Notes: generated by a model from the sequence alone, not told the origin. 64,000 nucleotides of DNA from Ophiura sarsii (GCA_035610835.1 CM069452.1:24557121-24621120), one strand, 5' to 3'. Shown: positions 49,967-61,896, numbered from the stretch's first letter. Numbers and translations: made by a program.

Positions 49967-51240
49967 AAGAGAACTAGTCTTCTACCATAACAGATGACAT
50001 TTTCCTGGTATTTTTATTTTTGTGCATAACACGCATTGAAGTTAAATCGCAAATGCAAAGACAAAAAGAAACACCGCCATTTTGTAATAAGAGTTACATT
50101 AGACTAACAACCAAGCTATTCCAACCGTTCAGTAACATTTCTCAAGTTCGGAAACTTATTGAAATTAGTTTTGAAAGTTTGGAAAATTTAGGCTTTTACA
50201 GTATTATAATCACAAGTACATAACTATTGGTATGTGTTAATTTTGTCGAAGAAATGAGGGATAAAGGTGGGGATTTTATTAATACAGATTTCTGAAATTT
50301 GTACTTCAAAAGTGTTTATGTTTGCTCAAACTTGATCAAAATCTGTGTTTTTCACGCATTTGGGAGCTTGCCTAACACTTAAAATGTGCAAATAATCCAC
50401 TTTATTGGTCAATGCAATGCACATTTAGTGACATAACAACATTGAAAATAAGCAGACAAAAAACAAACAAAAATCCGCATAAAAAATCACTACTTTGTTA
50501 GCATTTGTGGGACAGGAAAGGGCAGGTCCCATCACAACAAAAGGGTTTTCAGAAGAAATGATTGAATTCTAGTAAAAAAAACTAACATAAAATCTAAATT
50601 ATTTTCAGCATTCTAAAATAAAATTGAACAATTAATTCAAAAAGCAGGAAGGGATACGAACAAATATTTTTATGTAGCCTTAGTATATTTCTGCATTTAT
50701 TCTATCACACATGTCACAGCACAAGCCTGTTATATCAGCTATGTTTTTACTCATGATAACTATTCTTCATCACGCTACAGTGCAAAAAGGTTTCCCTGAA
50801 GGGTGTGGGCTATTACTTTATGCATAGCGTATGGGGAAACGGTAACCACAAAAAGGTGTGCACAGTCCCAACTGTTACATCATACTATCGGCCTTGCCAA
50901 TTGACGTTATATCCTGTCATTTAACAGATCTAGGTCGGTTGGGAACCCCGGAGGAACGGTAGGCTTGTCATACTGTAAAAGCCAATATTTTCGCGTAAAG
51001 ATATTTTAGCGCATTTTGATATCATAGACATTTCGCGAATTGTTTTTTTCCCGGGCGACCTTCTGGATGCATTGCATGAATGTTGAAAACAATATTTTTG
51101 CATGTTATAATTTTTGCGAAAAAAATGTTGCGCGAAAAGCGCGAAAATAAAACCTCCGCGAAAATTTCAGCTTTTACAGTACATGGATTCTGTGTGTAAC
51201 AGTGCCTGTAGGAAATTTTGTTGGATTGAGAAATAATAAA
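49967..51240 (+). other. Probable MON2 3' UTR with candidate poly(A) signals
   Basis: AATAAA occurs at 50617-50622 and 51235-51240. The sequence alone cannot say which is used. A TACTGTAAAA MITE (50971-51181) sits between them, so use of the second signal would place the MITE in the transcript. Confidence 0.45.
50971..51181. mobile_element. TACTGTAAAA palindromic MITE, 211 bp
   Basis: TACTGTAAAAGCCAATATTT to AAATTTCAGCTTTTACAGTA. Interior words TTTTCGCG/CGCGAAAA are repeated on both strands. Confidence 0.88.
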
Positions 51241-51639
51241 AGAAAAAAAGATGTTACCCTTTGAATACTATTATTCTGACCGCAATGGTTTTCTCAGACT
51301 CAGGATTAAAACTTGTTTTTTTTTTTATAAACTAACAGAACTAATTTATTCTTGGTGAATATCAAAAACTAACACTGCCGAATAACAGTAAAATATATTA
51401 AATATTTCATTGGTAATATGTGTTCTCCATTTCCCTCTTTGACCATTATAATCTGGCCTATATAAGTCCTATTTTAAGTGGCTATAAGGCAATTTGTTGT
51501 CTGAATGATAACATTATAGTACACATTTTTAATGCTCTAGGGTTTTTTTAATGTAAAGAGAGATTACACATTTTGCAATGAAACTCACCTTATGAAAATT
51601 TCACTTGTCGTAGCCTATTTTAATCTTAGTTGTCTACAA

Positions 51640-51799
51640 CAGTGGCACCTTGTTAACATAACCTCTGATAACACAACATTTTGATTTTTGAAGTCCCAAG
51701 CTTATATTTTATGTTATATATCACCTGATATCACAAATTCCTGTTAACACAAACTAAAATTTGTGGCTCAGGAAATGTTGTGTTAACAAGGTTCCACTG
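51640..51799. mobile_element. Tigger/pogo-like MITE, 160 bp
   Basis: CAGTGGCACCTTGTTAACAT / TGTTAACAAGGTTCCACTG inverted ends with AACACAA/TTGTGTT words inside. CAGTGGNACCTNGTTAA termini are known for pogo/Tigger-group elements; the assignment is by resemblance. Confidence 0.65.
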
Positions 51800-52866
51800 T
51801 AAATGTTTCCATAAACAAAGTAGCAATAGCCTTAACAGCTTTCGTTGCTACAAATGTAATGGTGTAAAGACTGTCCATGATTTGATTTTGACTCGTACTA
51901 GTCATAGGTCATGGCTACTGCTAGTAATATGGATGGACATATTAATTATCATGTGCCATTAATCCAGGGTTCATATATGGTCACAAGGTTTCCTGATCTG
52001 GCAAAGAAATGCTTAATTTGACAGTAAGCTTTTGAAATAGTATGGACATGCGATTCTCTGTTGGTTGTAATAGAACATTGGGATTTAAAGTTATTACCAC
52101 AATAGCTGAGCATTTTACTCTTACTTTACGCCCGTAAAATACGAAATTTAACAAAGTAAGCATTGGTTTGTTAATTATGAAATGGTATATTGCAAGGTTA
52201 CTGTACAAGGGATCTTAATTTGACAGACCTCCTCTCCCCTTCCCAAGAAAGTTTTAATATTCGATATCATTAGAAGAAGCCTGAGGGTGTTACATTTGAA
52301 TCAGTGGCGTAGCTAGATTAACCACCTGTGGGAAATAAAGTGCATAATATCACATATGGTGTGAATGGGATTCTGAAATTGTGCCATAGGATTATATTGA
52401 AACAAGCAATGCGAAGTATTAACAAAATTATGTAAGATATATAAGCTATTAGAGGTGGTAATGGGTTTGGTCACTTTGATATCAATATTAACCCATGTGT
52501 GTATAATGTATAGAGGGTATATAAATATAAATCAGATATATATTATTCTATACACAACTCTTTGTGCAGAGATGTTAATACAATATTTTTCTATGCATTT
52601 GATGCCGGAAATTTTAGAGTTACAAGTAAAGATATGATACATATAATTAGGAGTGTATGAATTTGCTGATATAATTTGACTTTCTATATTGAACAGCAAA
52701 CTGTAAATCCTTTGAAAAATTGTGCTATGATAAGGATTGATGTTCAAAATAGGTATAGCGACCCGCTTAATTGACACTGGGAACGAGTCACTTTAAAGTT
52801 GGTCTGAGCTTAACAGAGTGGCTCCCATTTGCATTGTCACTGGCCAGAAATTCAATTTGTTCTTAA

Positions 52867-53112
52867 TAAGCCTTTTCACAATGGCTTGACGATCAATCTT
52901 TAAATAATCGTCTTTTTGTAGACACAATAATAGTCGCTATGAAAATTGATTTGTAAAAATGGGTCACTTCTCTGTGTAAATTCATTGACAGATGATTGGT
53001 CAAATTTCTTGCCCGTTTTAAGATGGCTGAATTAGTCTCCAGTTAGCGACAATTGATCATCCTAAGATTGATCGTTTTTGGACGATCGATCGTTTGACCA
53101 GTGTGAGAAGGG
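52867..53112. mobile_element. Inverted-repeat element (CCTTTTCACAATGG ends)
   Basis: Left AGCCTTTTCACAATGGCTTG with ACGATCAATC; right GATCGATCGTTTGACCAGTG with TGAGAAGG. Roughly 245 bp, no ORF. hAT-like termini are possible, but target duplications are not clear. Confidence 0.6.
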
Positions 53113-53274
53113 TTGTTGTGCACTGCATTTTCCTAACTGGTTATAGTCACCGTTATTATGCTTTGCACATACTCAATCCAGCTATTTTATGCCAGCATCA
53201 TTGGTTGTGTTACAGGAGGTGCGTCCAAATGTTTGAAATATGTGACTATTGCATGGATACCATTCTTTTGCAAA

Positions 53275-53392
53275 TTTACACAGCATACTTCATGCAAAAA
53301 TGAAAATGAAACAATTTTGTGGCCCTCTACATAACAAGTCTTTTCATTGAAGCTGATAGCATACATTTTTGCGTAAAGTATGCTGTGTAAAA
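53275..53392. repeat. Hairpin with arms around TTTACACAGCATACTT
   Basis: TTTACACAGCATACTTCATG (53275) is answered by GTAAAGTATGCTGTGTAAA (ending 53392), with CAAAAATG/CATTTTTG extending the stem. Confidence 0.8.
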
Positions 53393-53449
53393 TTGTGGGC
53401 CTTCATCAGAATTTGAGCAGGATTTGATGATGTCCAAGGAATCATTAAT

Positions 53450-53670
53450 ATTGACTATAACCCACTGAGAACTACCTGCTGATTGGTCAAAAGGATGGAT
53501 ACATCATTTCTAGAACCAATCAGAGACATTGTTAGATAAATTGTATCTGTAATGAAGTTGGAGTGAAAGTTTTTTAGAAGTTGTATTTTGATTGGTTATT
53601 CAAATGAATATATTCTGTTATTAACCAATCAAAAACACTGTTAGATAGGCAGATAATGTTCAGGGGTTAA
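53450..53670. repeat. Repeat with CCAATCA/TGATTGG words, copy 2
   Basis: Counterpart of 8140-8350 with the same order of TGATTGGTC, AACCAATCAGA, ttgtattttgattggttatt and AACCAATCA. Confidence 0.55.
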
Positions 53671-53889
53671 CTATCACATTTTATTTCATTGAGTCTGGGT
53701 ATCAAGACAAGCCGGTACCGTATATAGAGAGAGATATTCGGCCTGTCAGAGGATTTTAAACAGATGACATTATTTGGTTAAGTGAAAATTAATTTCACCA
53801 ACTAAACAATATAGGATATGCTACTACTATACCTTGTTTGTCTACATTTTTGCAGTGATGTCAGAGCGTACTCTAATGATCACATGCTA

Positions 53890-54495
53890 TAGACCATTTC
53901 AAATCCGAACATATACGATCGGTTCCGAATGGTTCCGATTAGCCGAGTGTTTTGACAGCCAGTTCCATGACTTGCGATCTCGCAAGTCATGAACACATGC
54001 CAGAGAAAAACAAACGTGGTTTTCACCCGTCTGCTTGTGTGGTAGATTGCGCTGGTGTTGGTGATAGATTGTCTCCCTCACAAAGTTGTATGTTGTGGTG
54101 TTTCAATAACAAAAACGGTGAGATAAAATCGATTCGGGGTAATATTTTCACATTTTACCGTATGCTCGATACATTTGGAATTTGCCGGTTAATGCTATTG
54201 TTGAAGAAAAAAATTAGTATTGTTCCACGTTTTATTTCGTATGGGCGTGTATGTAAACATAGTAAATCACTAGGCGGATAACCAATGCTATGAATGCGAT
54301 CAACTGTTGCGACCGCGTTCTTTGAAGCGTAAACACAGAAGTGCTGTTGCCATTGGTGGAGTAAAATAGCACAACTTTTGAGCTGACTACTGCACGCATC
54401 CGATTGGTCCGATTGTATCTGTAGCGTGCCCACACGCTCATTATTTATCACACGCACGAGGGAAAGTGCTGAACTTCTTTGACGGCGACTATAGG
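53890..54495. mobile_element. Chimeric repeat: TATAGACC element joined to a CpG-rich MITE end
   Basis: 53890-54315 is an inverse copy of 7416-7858. After gatcaactgttgcga it changes to GCGTAAACACAGAAGTGC and the tail of the 16.4-kb MITE family (ctgaacttctttgacggcgac). One family appears to have inserted into or recombined with the other. Confidence 0.5.
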
Positions 54496-54534
54496 ATAAG
54501 CTCTGACATCACTACACAGAGATAGATAAACAAA

Positions 54535-54792
54535 ATATGTGACCCATCACATCAAAATGGACATGTTGGACGCCCGAATCAATTCTGAGTTAATGGTATG
54601 GCTTGAAAGTGCACATTTTAAGCTTTGAAATGAAACAATGTTGAAGGTAATCAGACTTTGTAATCACAAGATATGAATTGAAGAAGCATATATTTTCTAT
54701 TATTTTCTCTATATTTCACCAAATATATTGGCTTCTATCTAAAAACTGTGTTTGCCGACAGCGGCTCCCTTTTGACGTGACTGATCACATAT
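54535..54792. mobile_element. ATATGTGACCCATCACATC MITE, copy 1
   Basis: It begins ATATGTGACCCATCACATCA and ends ACTGATCACATAT. Inverse copy at 62592-62859 (shared aatcagactttgtaatcac, ccaaatatattgg-type blocks, caaacacagtttt). It overlaps the next element in the palindrome CATATG. Confidence 0.82.
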
Positions 54793-55016
54793 GTGATGCG
54801 ATCAAGCAAAATGAGTTTAAGTCGAAAAGATCTCATTTCTAGCTTTATAATTGATCGTATTTTTGTTATTTGGTATAAGGTTCATTTTGCAGAAAATCTC
54901 ATTCCTAACGGACACTTAATTCTAAAGATATGGGCAATTAAAGTGTTTTCAAAACAACCTTTGGTTATATCTCAAAATCAATATTAGCGACTTCCACTCA
55001 TTTTGCTCGATCACAT
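54789..55016. mobile_element. ATATGTGATGCGATCAAGC MITE
   Basis: ATATGTGATGCGATCAAGCA (then AAATGAG) is inverted at CTCATTTTGCTCGATCACAT (54997-55016). 228 bp; abuts the preceding element and resembles the tips of 682-1149. Confidence 0.8.
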
Positions 55017-55019
55017 TAC

Positions 55020-57640
55020 GTATAGGGGAAAGGCTCATATAAGTATAACAACTTACGTACGCATGAAATTACATGTGGACAGGAAATGCACAGTGCATCT
55101 TTAGAGGTCGAGACAATTTTGAGAATTAAAGGTTTTTAAAGGTAGTATTGAAGCATAAAATTATTGTTTGATGTATGTTAAAAGGTCCACATTTTACCCA
55201 AAGGTAACTTGCTTATTAGTAAAAAATATCATCCTTGAATAAGTCATTATTTTCCTCTCAATTTTTCAAAGTGATTGAATTTTATTTTGGGGTGAAGTCA
55301 TTCGGGGGAATGGAGAGCCTGGTCGTCCACTTAAGAAATTCTGCTAACATCACTGTTACTAATAGGGTGATACAGGCCTTGAAATAAGAAATGAAAAGGG
55401 CAGGCAATTTGAAAGGGTCACCAACTTTATCCAAGGCCATTATGTACTTTTGAATGGAGTGAAAATATCCATAATGTGAGGGCATCAAGGCAACTAGGTG
55501 GGGCATCTTTGCCTTCGATGCCTTCGATTAATTCAAGCCCTGTAGTGATACAAGATTGTGTTCCATTGATGCTGTTGGTTAATATTCCCTAATATTCAAG
55601 CAAACCCCTTATATTTTGCGTACACTGTTATATAGCTAAATAACCCTGCTATTGTTACAGTCAGTAATTACTGTATATCCATGTTATAGGATGTCGTAAT
55701 CAAATATAATTTTTTGTTTGTATGTGTTTGGGTTATTTGGGTCAAGTTATGTTAGCATAACTAAATATTCTAAAACATTCTAAATATTGTATGTGTATGT
55801 ATGCATAATTAATGCTTACACTTAGATACTTATATTATTAAACTGATGTACAAAATATAAAAAATGACATTGTATGTAAAAGTAATATTAATAATAAAAA
55901 CACAATCTACAGAGAATGGACTAAGTGCATTTGATATAATTATAGTTATTTTGAAACCTCAATAGTGCTGTGTGTGCCAAGAAAAAATCAAGGAATATAT
56001 GTCCCCCTATGTTAGCTTAGGTTTTTTGGTATATCTGGTGTGTGTTAAAATAATCAATTTATGAGATAAGTGTCCATATTGGCATACTTTGATATGGTCC
56101 ATTCCCAACATATTTCACCAAATTCTACCCATTGACTATCCTGACATGAAATCCACCCTCCCTATGTCTAAGGCCAAACAAAGAAGAAAGTTTGTCTAAG
56201 AAACATTTTGCAAAAAGCTAAGTGATGTGCAATTTTATTTTTTTAGAAAATAGGCTATGAGGTATGCAATTTTGTTTTGTTTTTTGCTAATCCAAGCTTA
56301 CAGAACTTTTTTAAACTTTAAAAAACAAACACCCAAAAACCCCCCAAAAAAACCCAAAAAACAAACTTTTAAAAAATAAAAAAAAATTTAGACCTCAGGG
56401 CATAGACCTACTGGCCGTAGCTCATTTCACATACCAATGCGGGCAGGCTTCTGAGACAAACCTTCTTTGTTGGGCCTTAGCTATTCTTAATAAAATCATG
56501 GGATTGTATTGACAGATCTCGATCCAGGTCAGCTGTCGGTGGTCATCCAGAATGGAAATTTATATACGGACATATGTTTTGAACTCGCCACCCTTCGCGT
56601 TGCATTTCCAGATTTGTACATTTTACACCATCTGGGATTCAAATTAGCATATCGCCATAACTACTTGGTCTACCATAAAAAAGTATATTTGCTGAAAGGA
56701 AATCTCACAAGGAATCCAAATATGCTATTGGAATTTAGTTAAGACCTAATGCTAACATGTTGTGATTAACAATGTTCAAAAATCATTGAAATGTTCATAT
56801 TTTGATTAAAGCTATGTATACCTATTCCAATCATAATTTACTGTGCATATTACTGTACATAATGGTTGTCAAGACTTACTTTGTTGAGATATACTATATC
56901 GGGAAGTGAATGAGCCCAAACGTTTTAAGTTTCATATTTTTTAGAATTTACAAATAAAAAAAATTGGGTATGCACCCTATCCTGATTTAAACTGCATTTT
57001 TGAATTCCCCTATTTGAGAGCTTTCCGAAAATGTATACTTTTGGGTGAATACTTTTTTTGTTATAGTCATTTATATAAAATTCTAGGGCAAGTTCACTGT
57101 GTAGTGAATATGGAGAAAGCCAAGGACAATCCAATCGATTCATGGTTACACGATGTTATATACATAATAGTTGGCACGTTTAATAGAATATAAAACAATC
57201 TTTAATATTCCTCATAGAGTTTGTACACAACGCCGCCAGCCGCCACCCTTGACTTTCAAAATATAATCAACCTGATTTATTCATACAGTGTAGTTAGATG
57301 TATGGGCTTTCAAATGACACCTTAACCATAGCTCTACCACATTTAGTTGTTGAGTTAATAGAGAGAGGGATGGATGATTCTTCAATGAAAATGCAACGCC
57401 GCCACCTTTTTTCGGTGGTGAGTTCAAAACACACGGCCATAATTATAATGTTGATTACCAGCCCTGTATGTGGAAACTGAATGATAATTTGAAGGCCCGT
57501 GGTGCTAATCACATCTTCAGTTAGATTATTAGTGCTGGTCGCATCTGGCTACGCTCGTTCTGGAATCATATAGCAGCACAGAACTAGTGCTAGGAGTATA
57601 GTTGTGGTACAATCCAATCCCAGAAGACAGACCCTTTACT
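55020..57640. other. Probably intergenic DNA without a recognised gene
   Basis: Long A/T tracts (for example A-rich 56310-56390). The frame at 56509-56742 and an antisense frame at 57294-57512 are not recognisable and have no supporting splice or codon pattern. Confidence 0.5.
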
Positions 57641-57779
57641 TTAATTACACTCTAAAGTGTTACATAACATTGGAGGTCCACTTTGACAAGTTCACCATGG
57701 GTGAACTAGCTTACACCTGTTCATTTGGTGACAGATGAAATAAGAGTTAAGATTGAGAAATCTCAACCTTGAGACATTC

Positions 57780-58200
57780 CCAAACGATCTGCCTGGTAAG
57801 AGAGGACCTAAGGGTTTACGACAGTTGTACATGACATCAAGAACATGAAAGTCTTCATGGTTCAGGGAACTGCCGAAGACCAGCCATTAGTTGGAATGGC
57901 ATCGGAAGAGCAATACCCGAGCACGTTAAAAGGTTACAGACTCTTTCGTAAAGAGTAGGGGATCATCCCGGTCTGTATCTGTTCACACATCTAACGGACC
58001 CCAATGGAAATAAGCTAATAAGCTTATTGGGTTATCCAGGGTCGTAGGACCTAAATGATATCAAATCAAAATGTACAATTGATTGGAGGTCATCAAGAAG
58101 CTCAAGCCAGCTGTGAAAGGCGAGAAGAACCTCGAAGACCTTCAAAGATCAAGATGCCACCTGCCTTATTATCGTCAGCTGCAAGAAAATTAAGAATCTG
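57780..58200. other. Unassigned segment with locally higher GC
   Basis: Less AT-rich than its surroundings. One frame near 58084-58190 reads EVIKKLKPAVKGEKNLEDLQ before losing sense, and short inverted words (agactctttcgtaaagagta) occur. I cannot identify it; a decayed coding or retroelement remnant is possible. Confidence 0.3.
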
Positions 58201-58447
58201 TTACGAGTGCATACTTAGTGTATAGCCTACTCCGAAATAATGTTCCCATTGAACAACACAACGCATCCAATTGGCCGGTATTCTTTTGCGTCATGAATGT
58301 TATCACCCACAAGCTCATTATCTAGGCACATAGGAACAGTACTGAACATTGTGGACTTGAAGTCTGGTAAGTCACTGTCTCACTCAATAATGATTCACAT
58401 ATAATGTAAGCCACAAAAAAAAAAAAAATCAGAAAAGGGTCCTCTCT

Positions 58448-58735
58448 TGGATGATGAATAACAATTTATGTCAATCCTCATAAAAAGTTCAGTCAAAATG
58501 TCTAAACGTGACGTCTTGAGAGCCACAATAACATTTTACAGAATTGAATCCCCTGTTGGATGAACAATTATGTCGATCCTTACAAAAAAAGTTTAGTCAA
58601 AGTGTCTAAACGTGACGTCTTGAGCCACAGTCATATTTTACAGAATCAAATCCCCTGTTGGATGATGAATGAACAATCATGTCAATCCTAATAAAAAGTG
58701 TCAGTTAATGTGTCTGCATGTGACGTCGTAAACCT
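58448..58735. repeat. Tandem repeat, about 102-109 bp unit, nearly three copies
   Basis: Each unit has ttggatga...aacaat(t/c)atgtc, aaaagtt(c/t)agtcaaa, gtgtctaaacgtgacgtctt and cattttacagaat. TGACGTC (a CRE-like word) recurs once per unit. Confidence 0.85.
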
Positions 58736-58813
58736 TGACAAAATCTGGCTGGGTTTTATCCAAGCCCCGTCTCGCAGGTGTATCATATGGCATCAGTAGT
58801 GTCGAACTAGGAT

Positions 58814-59192
58814 AGGAGTTAAAGGTAGATGTTCTGATGTTGGCCCGATTTTCTATTTTACATGAAAGGTTATCCTTAAAATTGTCACGTTCCAAAGTTT
58901 GAGTTGCATAACTCCAATGGTTCTTATTTTAGAAGCACACGGTCACAAGAAATTTATCCGTTGAGTAACACAAACTGGCGGGTGGTCAAACACCTTTGGC
59001 AGTAATTCACCACATTTTAGCCTATTATTTCTAAATGGATCATTTCTGGCCCCTAAGATTTTACAGACATAATGAGAAAAATATGGGCATTCATGTGAAA
59101 AAAAATCATAGCCAAAAAAAGTTATCAGAACATACACCTAACATAGACAGGGCAAAGAAAAAAATGTTTGTCTCAAAAAAGGTCGGATCAAA
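58814..59192. mobile_element. TTAA-flanked MITE, copy 3
   Basis: The left end TTAAAGGTAGATGTTCTGAT is clear. The body matches 37637-37984 inversely (cctttggcagtaattcacca, ggcccctaagattttacaga). The right end is decayed near aaaaaggtcggatca. Confidence 0.75.
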
Positions 59193-59704
59193 CATTGTTT
59201 ATGAATCATACAAGTATGTATTAAATGTAAACCAGACCTTTCATGTCTAGGTCTATTATCTACACAGCTCGTAATAATGGTAATATAGGCTGTCCCAAAA
59301 TGTTCAGTACCCATCGATGCCCAAAGTTTTGTTGTTGTTTTTTCATCATCAAAACCAATTAGATTTAGGTCTGTTGTTTTTTCATTATCTTTAACATAGA
59401 GTATACCCTTTCATTAAAATGTTAGATTATGAATATCGGACTTATTTAACTGAGGTTACACTCCATTTTTGTAAGACATGGTGATTTCACCTTTTTGGCA
59501 AAATGCAAAAAAGTGTGTGTGTGTTAAATTTGTTTGAAAGAAACAAAAAATATTGTCTTAATCTCTTATCCGCTATTGTTCCTTTGGATTTTAAACTGTT
59601 GTTTGTTATGGTTGTTCAAATCCATAATATTCTTCATTTTTATTAAATTTGAAGAGTAAATATGGATCGTCACACATGAGTGATCACAATCTTTGTTTGT
59701 ATAT

Positions 59705-59934
59705 GAAGAGCTTTTTTGCATAAGGGCTTACAGACCACTCCTACATGTTACTCATTTTGCATAATTGAGTTAATCAAATTATTGTATGGCTGTCTTCATG
59801 ACTTTGATTAGTGCATCCATGCATGCCAATTGAGGCACCAACAATACAAGCCACATTCCACATTAATAGCCATCCATTTCATAATGCAAAATGAGTAACA
59901 GGTAGAAGTGGATATGTAGGCCCTTTTGCAAGAC
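59705..59934. mobile_element. MITE (TGAAGAGCTTTTTTGCATAA end), copy 2, interrupted
   Basis: Left TGAAGAGCTTTTTTGCATAA; inverse partner region gtaggcccttttgcaag reaches 59932, where the next element begins. The sequence after that element (acacagctcatca) looks like the missing tip. Confidence 0.75.
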
Positions 59935-60361
59935 CCCGTACACACTAGCAAAAATCCCTCAGTTCGATGAAGCGCTAATGAAGATAAACTGATGAAGGTG
60001 CATAGTCTGCACACTCTGCCCTTCATTGAACGAAGATTAAATCAGCTTTATTCGATGAACCTCGGGAGGTTCTTTCGACAAAGATAAATGTTAATTCGAT
60101 GAAGTTTGCTTCATCGAACGTGTAATGTGTACGCTTGCTTCATCGAATGAAGGGAGTCATGCGGAACGAATGGCATACATGGAGTCCATTTCCGGTATCA
60201 CGTGGTAACCATCCTTAATTCGATCTTCGTTAATAATTACCAATGTGTTCGCATCTCGATCTTCGTTATTTTATGGTTAGCTAGATGTGTACACTCTCTT
60301 AATTAACTAATGAAGATCAACTGATCTTCATTGAATGAAGTGATTTTATAGTGTGTACGGG
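59935..60361. mobile_element. Inverted-repeat element full of TTCGATGAAG words, nested
   Basis: CCCGTACACACTA at the left end and TAGTGTGTACGGG at the right. Inside, TTCGATGAAG, CTTCATCGAA or AATGAAGATC recur about ten times in both orientations, like transposase-binding subterminal repeats. Inserted in the MITE that begins at 59705. Confidence 0.78.
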
Positions 60362-60369
60362 ATCCAACA

Positions 60370-61890
60370 CAGCTCATCATATGAGCTAGTTTTGAGGCTA
60401 AACTTGAGGGACATTTAAATAGTAAAGAAGTGGTCATGAGTAAATTAGCAGTAACATGGACTTCTTTTTCATATGGGGAGTAGGGTGTGGGGGTGGGGGT
60501 GGAGTTTCTTACAAAATTGGTAACAATGAAATAGTCTCTTACTTTTTAACCTCACAAACTTCAACCTCCAATGTGAAAATTAAATCTAAGCCACTGCTCA
60601 TTCAACTAATACCACTTCATTAGCTATTTAAAGTCCCTTACACTTAACAAAACAAATAAAACAAAGCATGGGGTCACGTCGCTCAAGTGTGACGAACTTC
60701 TTTTGCACTCCAAATTGAATTACAATGAAGAATTATGATTTGAACATCTGGGCAAAGAACCCATATCAGACCTTATTATTCTTCACTGCTTTTGCACACT
60801 ACTCTTCCCCAGGGAAAAATAGTCACATTCTCTAGTATTTGTTGTCATATTTAACACATTTTCCACAACTTCCTGGTTCTGTGTCAGTGTCTTATTCTAT
60901 GACACCATCATAAGCAGAACTGTAATTTTGTTCAATCATCTGTCTGCCACTCTCATTATTTCACCTTTTAACCTTTATTTGTCTCAGTTTTGCTATGAAT
61001 GAGTGTTGTACATGTTGTCTATGTAAGCCTACCTAGATATGGGCATGGAAGAATCATTGTACTTCCATGATATGGGTGAATACCACTTCAATACAGGGTG
61101 TCTCAAAATATTGTGTGCATGTTTACCCAACTTGTTGACCATGAACTTCTAGAATTTGGTGTAACAATTGTATACATATTAAAGGGGCATTGCGAGATGT
61201 ATCGATATACTAAATGAGCAAATAACGTAAAGATAATCATCAACATAGCCCAAATCCAAAATATCATACAATTCCGACATCGCCTTCATGCCAAACTAAG
61301 CAAATAACGGCACTTCCGGGTTGAGATTTGCCGCGAAAGTCTGTGAGTAAAACTTAGCATAACTTCCGAATTCAGCACCTTAGTTTCGATATGATCATAT
61401 CGAAACTAAGAATGTTGGTAAACTGTTTCAGATGGTAGTTAGTATATGCCTAAGTATTACTTTGATGCAAAAAACTGATTTCCAGGATAATTGAGGGCGC
61501 ACTCCCATACGTATCTGTCAATGCCCCTTTAATAGACTAAACGCTTAGCGTTCATGTGCCGTTTATTTCATCTGATTTGGTTTTGTCAATCTTGAGATAA
61601 GATCAAATAACTAAAGCTACCTAGAATCGACGTTGTGTCACTTTACAGTTTGCAATGAATAGAAAGGGTTACTCCGGAGAGGGGTGGTTGTTACCACCCC
61701 TAAAAAAAATCCAATCCGAAATGCAGAGTGTGCTTAGTTGGGTACCATGGTATAGTTAGAGGTTCCCTCTATCTAGGTTTTTTTAGACACCCTGTACAGG
61801 CATGATATACATAGTTCTACACGGTTAGTGCATACCCACTAATTTTTCGCTTGACCCGATAATTTTCCTTCAGTCTGGTCCCATCTGGAG
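60370..61890. other. Probably intergenic, no recognised gene
   Basis: No convincing ORF or RNA gene. 61180-61540 is bracketed by attaaaggggcattgcgaga and caatgcccctttaat, an inverted pair that suggests another about 355-bp MITE. Confidence 0.5.
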
Positions 61891-61896
61891 CCAAAC

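Noticed and set aside
53952..54281. 109-codon frame with spaced cysteines (ACVVDC...) as a THAP-type transposase start
   Set aside because: The C-x(2-4)-C pattern is there, but the later C-x2-H and the AVPTIF-like motif are absent, and the region is an inverse copy of a repeat at 7.4 kb.
56509..56742. 77-codon frame as a new gene downstream of MON2
   Set aside because: No recognised similarity, no supporting exons, AT-rich flanks and length within chance expectation.
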